From Sporosarcina ureae (GTDB taxonomy: Bacteria; Bacillota; Bacilli; Bacillales_A; Planococcaceae), in NCBI RefSeq assembly GCF_002082015.1, contig NZ_CP015109.1, positions 1,681,501-1,745,500 of the forward strand: 64,000 nt of DNA, given 5' to 3'. A program made the position numbers and the translations under genes. Positions within the stretch are counted from its first letter, which is position 1. Each line of letters opens with the position of its first letter. Positions 62,755 to 64,000 of the stretch are shown piece by piece. The notes beneath the pieces are model-generated. The model was not told the DNA's origin. It saw nothing but the letters and a program-made list of their open reading frames with translations, and did no database searches.

Positions 62755-62885
62755 ACCACTAGGGGTGCCTTCTTTTTGGCTGAGATGCAAGTATGCAAAC
62801 CCTTTGAACCTGATCTAGTACATTCTAGCGGAGGAAAGTGGGTAGTTTTCATACCCAATCGCCCATCCACGCATGGGCTTTTTGT
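62755..62885 (+). promoter_or_regulatory. TPP riboswitch (THI-box) with terminator
   Basis: Core elements in order: ACTAGGGGTGCC, GGCTGAGAT, ACCCTTTGAACCTGATCTAG and TAGCGGAGGAAAGTGG (ending near 62842). The platform ends with hairpin GCCCAT/ATGGGC followed by TTTTT (about 62862-62885). Thiamine pyrophosphate should switch off thiM-thiD. Confidence 0.95.
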
Positions 62886-62915
62886 ATATATACCTTTAAT
62901 AGGAGGAATAGAAAC

Positions 62916-63686
62916 ATGCAGCTTATTCAACAACTTCGTCAACAACAACCGCTCGTTCACTGCATTACAAATTTTGTAGTCGCAAATTTCCAGGCAAATG
63001 GTTTATTAGCACTAGGTGCTTCTCCTGTTATGGCGGATGCAGTAGAAGAAGCAGAAGATATCGCAAGAATTGCTGCCTGTAGTATTTTAAATATCGGTAC
63101 GTTAAAGCAACAGACGGTGGATGCCATGATTCTCGCTGGAAACAGCGCTCGCGCAGCAGGGAAACCTGTCGTACTAGACCCAGTAGGTGCTGGAGCTACA
63201 CCTTTTCGTAAAGCTAGCGCGTTGAAAGTGCTAGAGGAAGTCGATATTACACTGATCCGCTGTAATGCAGGAGAACTTGCTGCGATTGCAGATATCCCTT
63301 GGACCGCCAAAGGTGTCGATGCAGGTGAAGGTTCAGCAGACATCGAAGATATCGCGAAAAAGACTGCACGCAAATACAATTGTCTCGTCGCAGTATCAGG
63401 CGAAGTCGATATAGTCACGGACGGCCATTCCATGTTATCCATTATAGGCGGCCATCCCATGATGACTACTATTACGGGTACTGGGTGTTTACTCAGTTCT
63501 GTCACAGGTGCTTTTCTCGCCGTAGGAATGGAAAACCCTTTGGAATCCGTAGCAGATGCACTCTCATTTTATAAACGGGCTGGTGAACAAACAGCAAAAA
63601 TTTCCCGCGGGCCTGGAGACTTTGCTGTAAACTTCTTAAATACATTACATACATTGGATCGCGATTCAAAAACATTTTTAGCATAA
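62916..63686 (+). CDS. thiM: Hydroxyethylthiazole kinase
   Basis: Salvage enzyme phosphorylating 4-methyl-5-(2-hydroxyethyl)thiazole. 256 residues beginning [32 protein letters not shown] and the C-terminal TGTGCLLSS motif with the conserved Cys are present. ATG 62916 has AGGAGGA upstream, so the longer frame through the riboswitch is rejected. First gene of a TPP-regulated operon; thiD follows after 19 bases. Confidence 0.96.
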   Translation: MQLIQQLRQQQPLVHCITNFVVANFQANGLLALGASPVMADAVEEAEDIARIAACSILNIGTLKQQTVDAMILAGNSARAAGKPVVLDPVGAGATPFRKASALKVLEEVDITLIRCNAGELAAIADIPWTAKGVDAGEGSADIEDIAKKTARKYNCLVAVSGEVDIVTDGHSMLSIIGGHPMMTTITGTGCLLSSVTGAFLAVGMENPLESVADALSFYKRAGEQTAKISRGPGDFAVNFLNTLHTLDRDSKTFLA

Positions 63687-63705
63687 TAGACAGGAGGTTT
63701 TTCAA

Positions 63706-64000
63706 TTGACAGTACAAGTGGCATTAACCATTGCTGGTTCGGATAGCGGAGGAGGTGCAGGAATTCAGGCTGACTTAAAGACGTTTCAGGAGCTAGGTGT
63801 ATTCGGGACTTCTGCCATAACCGCAGTGACTGCTCAGAACACTCACGGTGTTCACGGTGTGTATCCAATACAGACAGACGGAGTCATAGCACAAATACGT
63901 GCCGTGCTTGATGACTTTGATGTAAAAGCCTGTAAAACCGGCATGCTGTTTTCGGCTGAAATTATTACTGAAGTAGCTACACTATTAAAAGAATATCCCC
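63706..64000 (+). CDS. thiD: Hydroxymethylpyrimidine/phosphomethylpyrimidine kinase (partial)
   Basis: Phosphorylates HMP and HMP-P for thiamine synthesis. The start is TTG 63706 with CAGGAGG 8 bases upstream; 98 codons are visible before the window ends. The N-terminus [20 protein letters not shown] is the ribokinase-fold signature, followed by [16 protein letters not shown] and [12 protein letters not shown]. Downstream of thiM; thiE probably follows outside the window. Confidence 0.95.
   Translation, partial: MTVQVALTIAGSDSGGGAGIQADLKTFQELGVFGTSAITAVTAQNTHGVHGVYPIQTDGVIAQIRAVLDDFDVKACKTGMLFSAEIITEVATLLKEYP

Noticed and set aside
62838..62915. 26-codon upstream extension of thiM
   Set aside because: Overlaps the TPP riboswitch and terminator; ATG 62916 has the ribosome-binding site.

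Overview
The window looks like chromosome from a spore-forming Bacillales species, probably of the Planococcaceae (Sporosarcina-like). Gene order from 1 to about 49.6 kb follows, in reverse, the Bacillus subtilis ctsR-to-truA region. Spore markers are present (sigH, a CotD-like coat protein). Riboswitches, a T-box, an S-box and BirA/CtsR operators are all of Firmicutes type. The family placement is an inference from general protein resemblance; no 16S gene is present.

Layout. (1) 1-3122, minus: truA (cut by the window edge), ecfT, ecfA2 and ecfA1, i.e. the shared energy-coupling module of ECF vitamin transporters. (2) 3399-17559, minus: the S10-spc-alpha ribosomal protein supercluster from rpsJ to rplQ with secY, adk, infA and rpoA. 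The usual map gene survives only as a decayed fragment between adk and infA. (3) 17921-33313, minus: tuf, fusA, rpsG, rpsL, rpoC, rpoB, ybxB, rplL, rplJ, rplA, rplK, with promoters and an L10 leader. (4) 33484-49633, minus: nusG, secE, a frameshifted rpmG, sigH, rae1, rlmB, mrnC, cysS, cysE (behind a tRNA-Cys T-box), gltX, ispF, ispD, yacL, radA, clpC, mcsB, mcsA, ctsR. disA, usual between radA and yacL, is absent. (5) 49958-51558, minus: bioB and bioY under a BirA-like operator. (6) 52040-57522, plus: a SAM riboswitch controlling a YitJ-like bifunctional enzyme and cobalamin-dependent MetH. (7) 57523-62558: accessory genes (CotD-like coat protein, small unknowns, DCC-family protein, DUF779 protein plus aldehyde dehydrogenase, a fibronectin-like/DUF3238-like protein). 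(8) 62728-64000, plus: TPP riboswitch, thiM and thiD (cut by the window edge).

How it fits together. Most of the window is translation and transcription machinery, with protein quality control (CtsR regulon) and cysteine, isoprenoid, biotin, methionine and thiamine supply. BioY is an ECF substrate-binding component, and the EcfA1/EcfA2/EcfT module near the other end probably energises it.

I found no phage, CRISPR array, secretion island or defence locus, and nothing that amounts to a wholly new system. The unusual signals are departures from a very conserved gene order: a map relic, a one-base frameshift in rpmG, missing disA and rplGB (ybxF), a strong structured element after rplQ, and a dispersed ~120-bp hairpin-forming repeat lodged between rpoB and rpoC and again (one full and one half copy) after metH.
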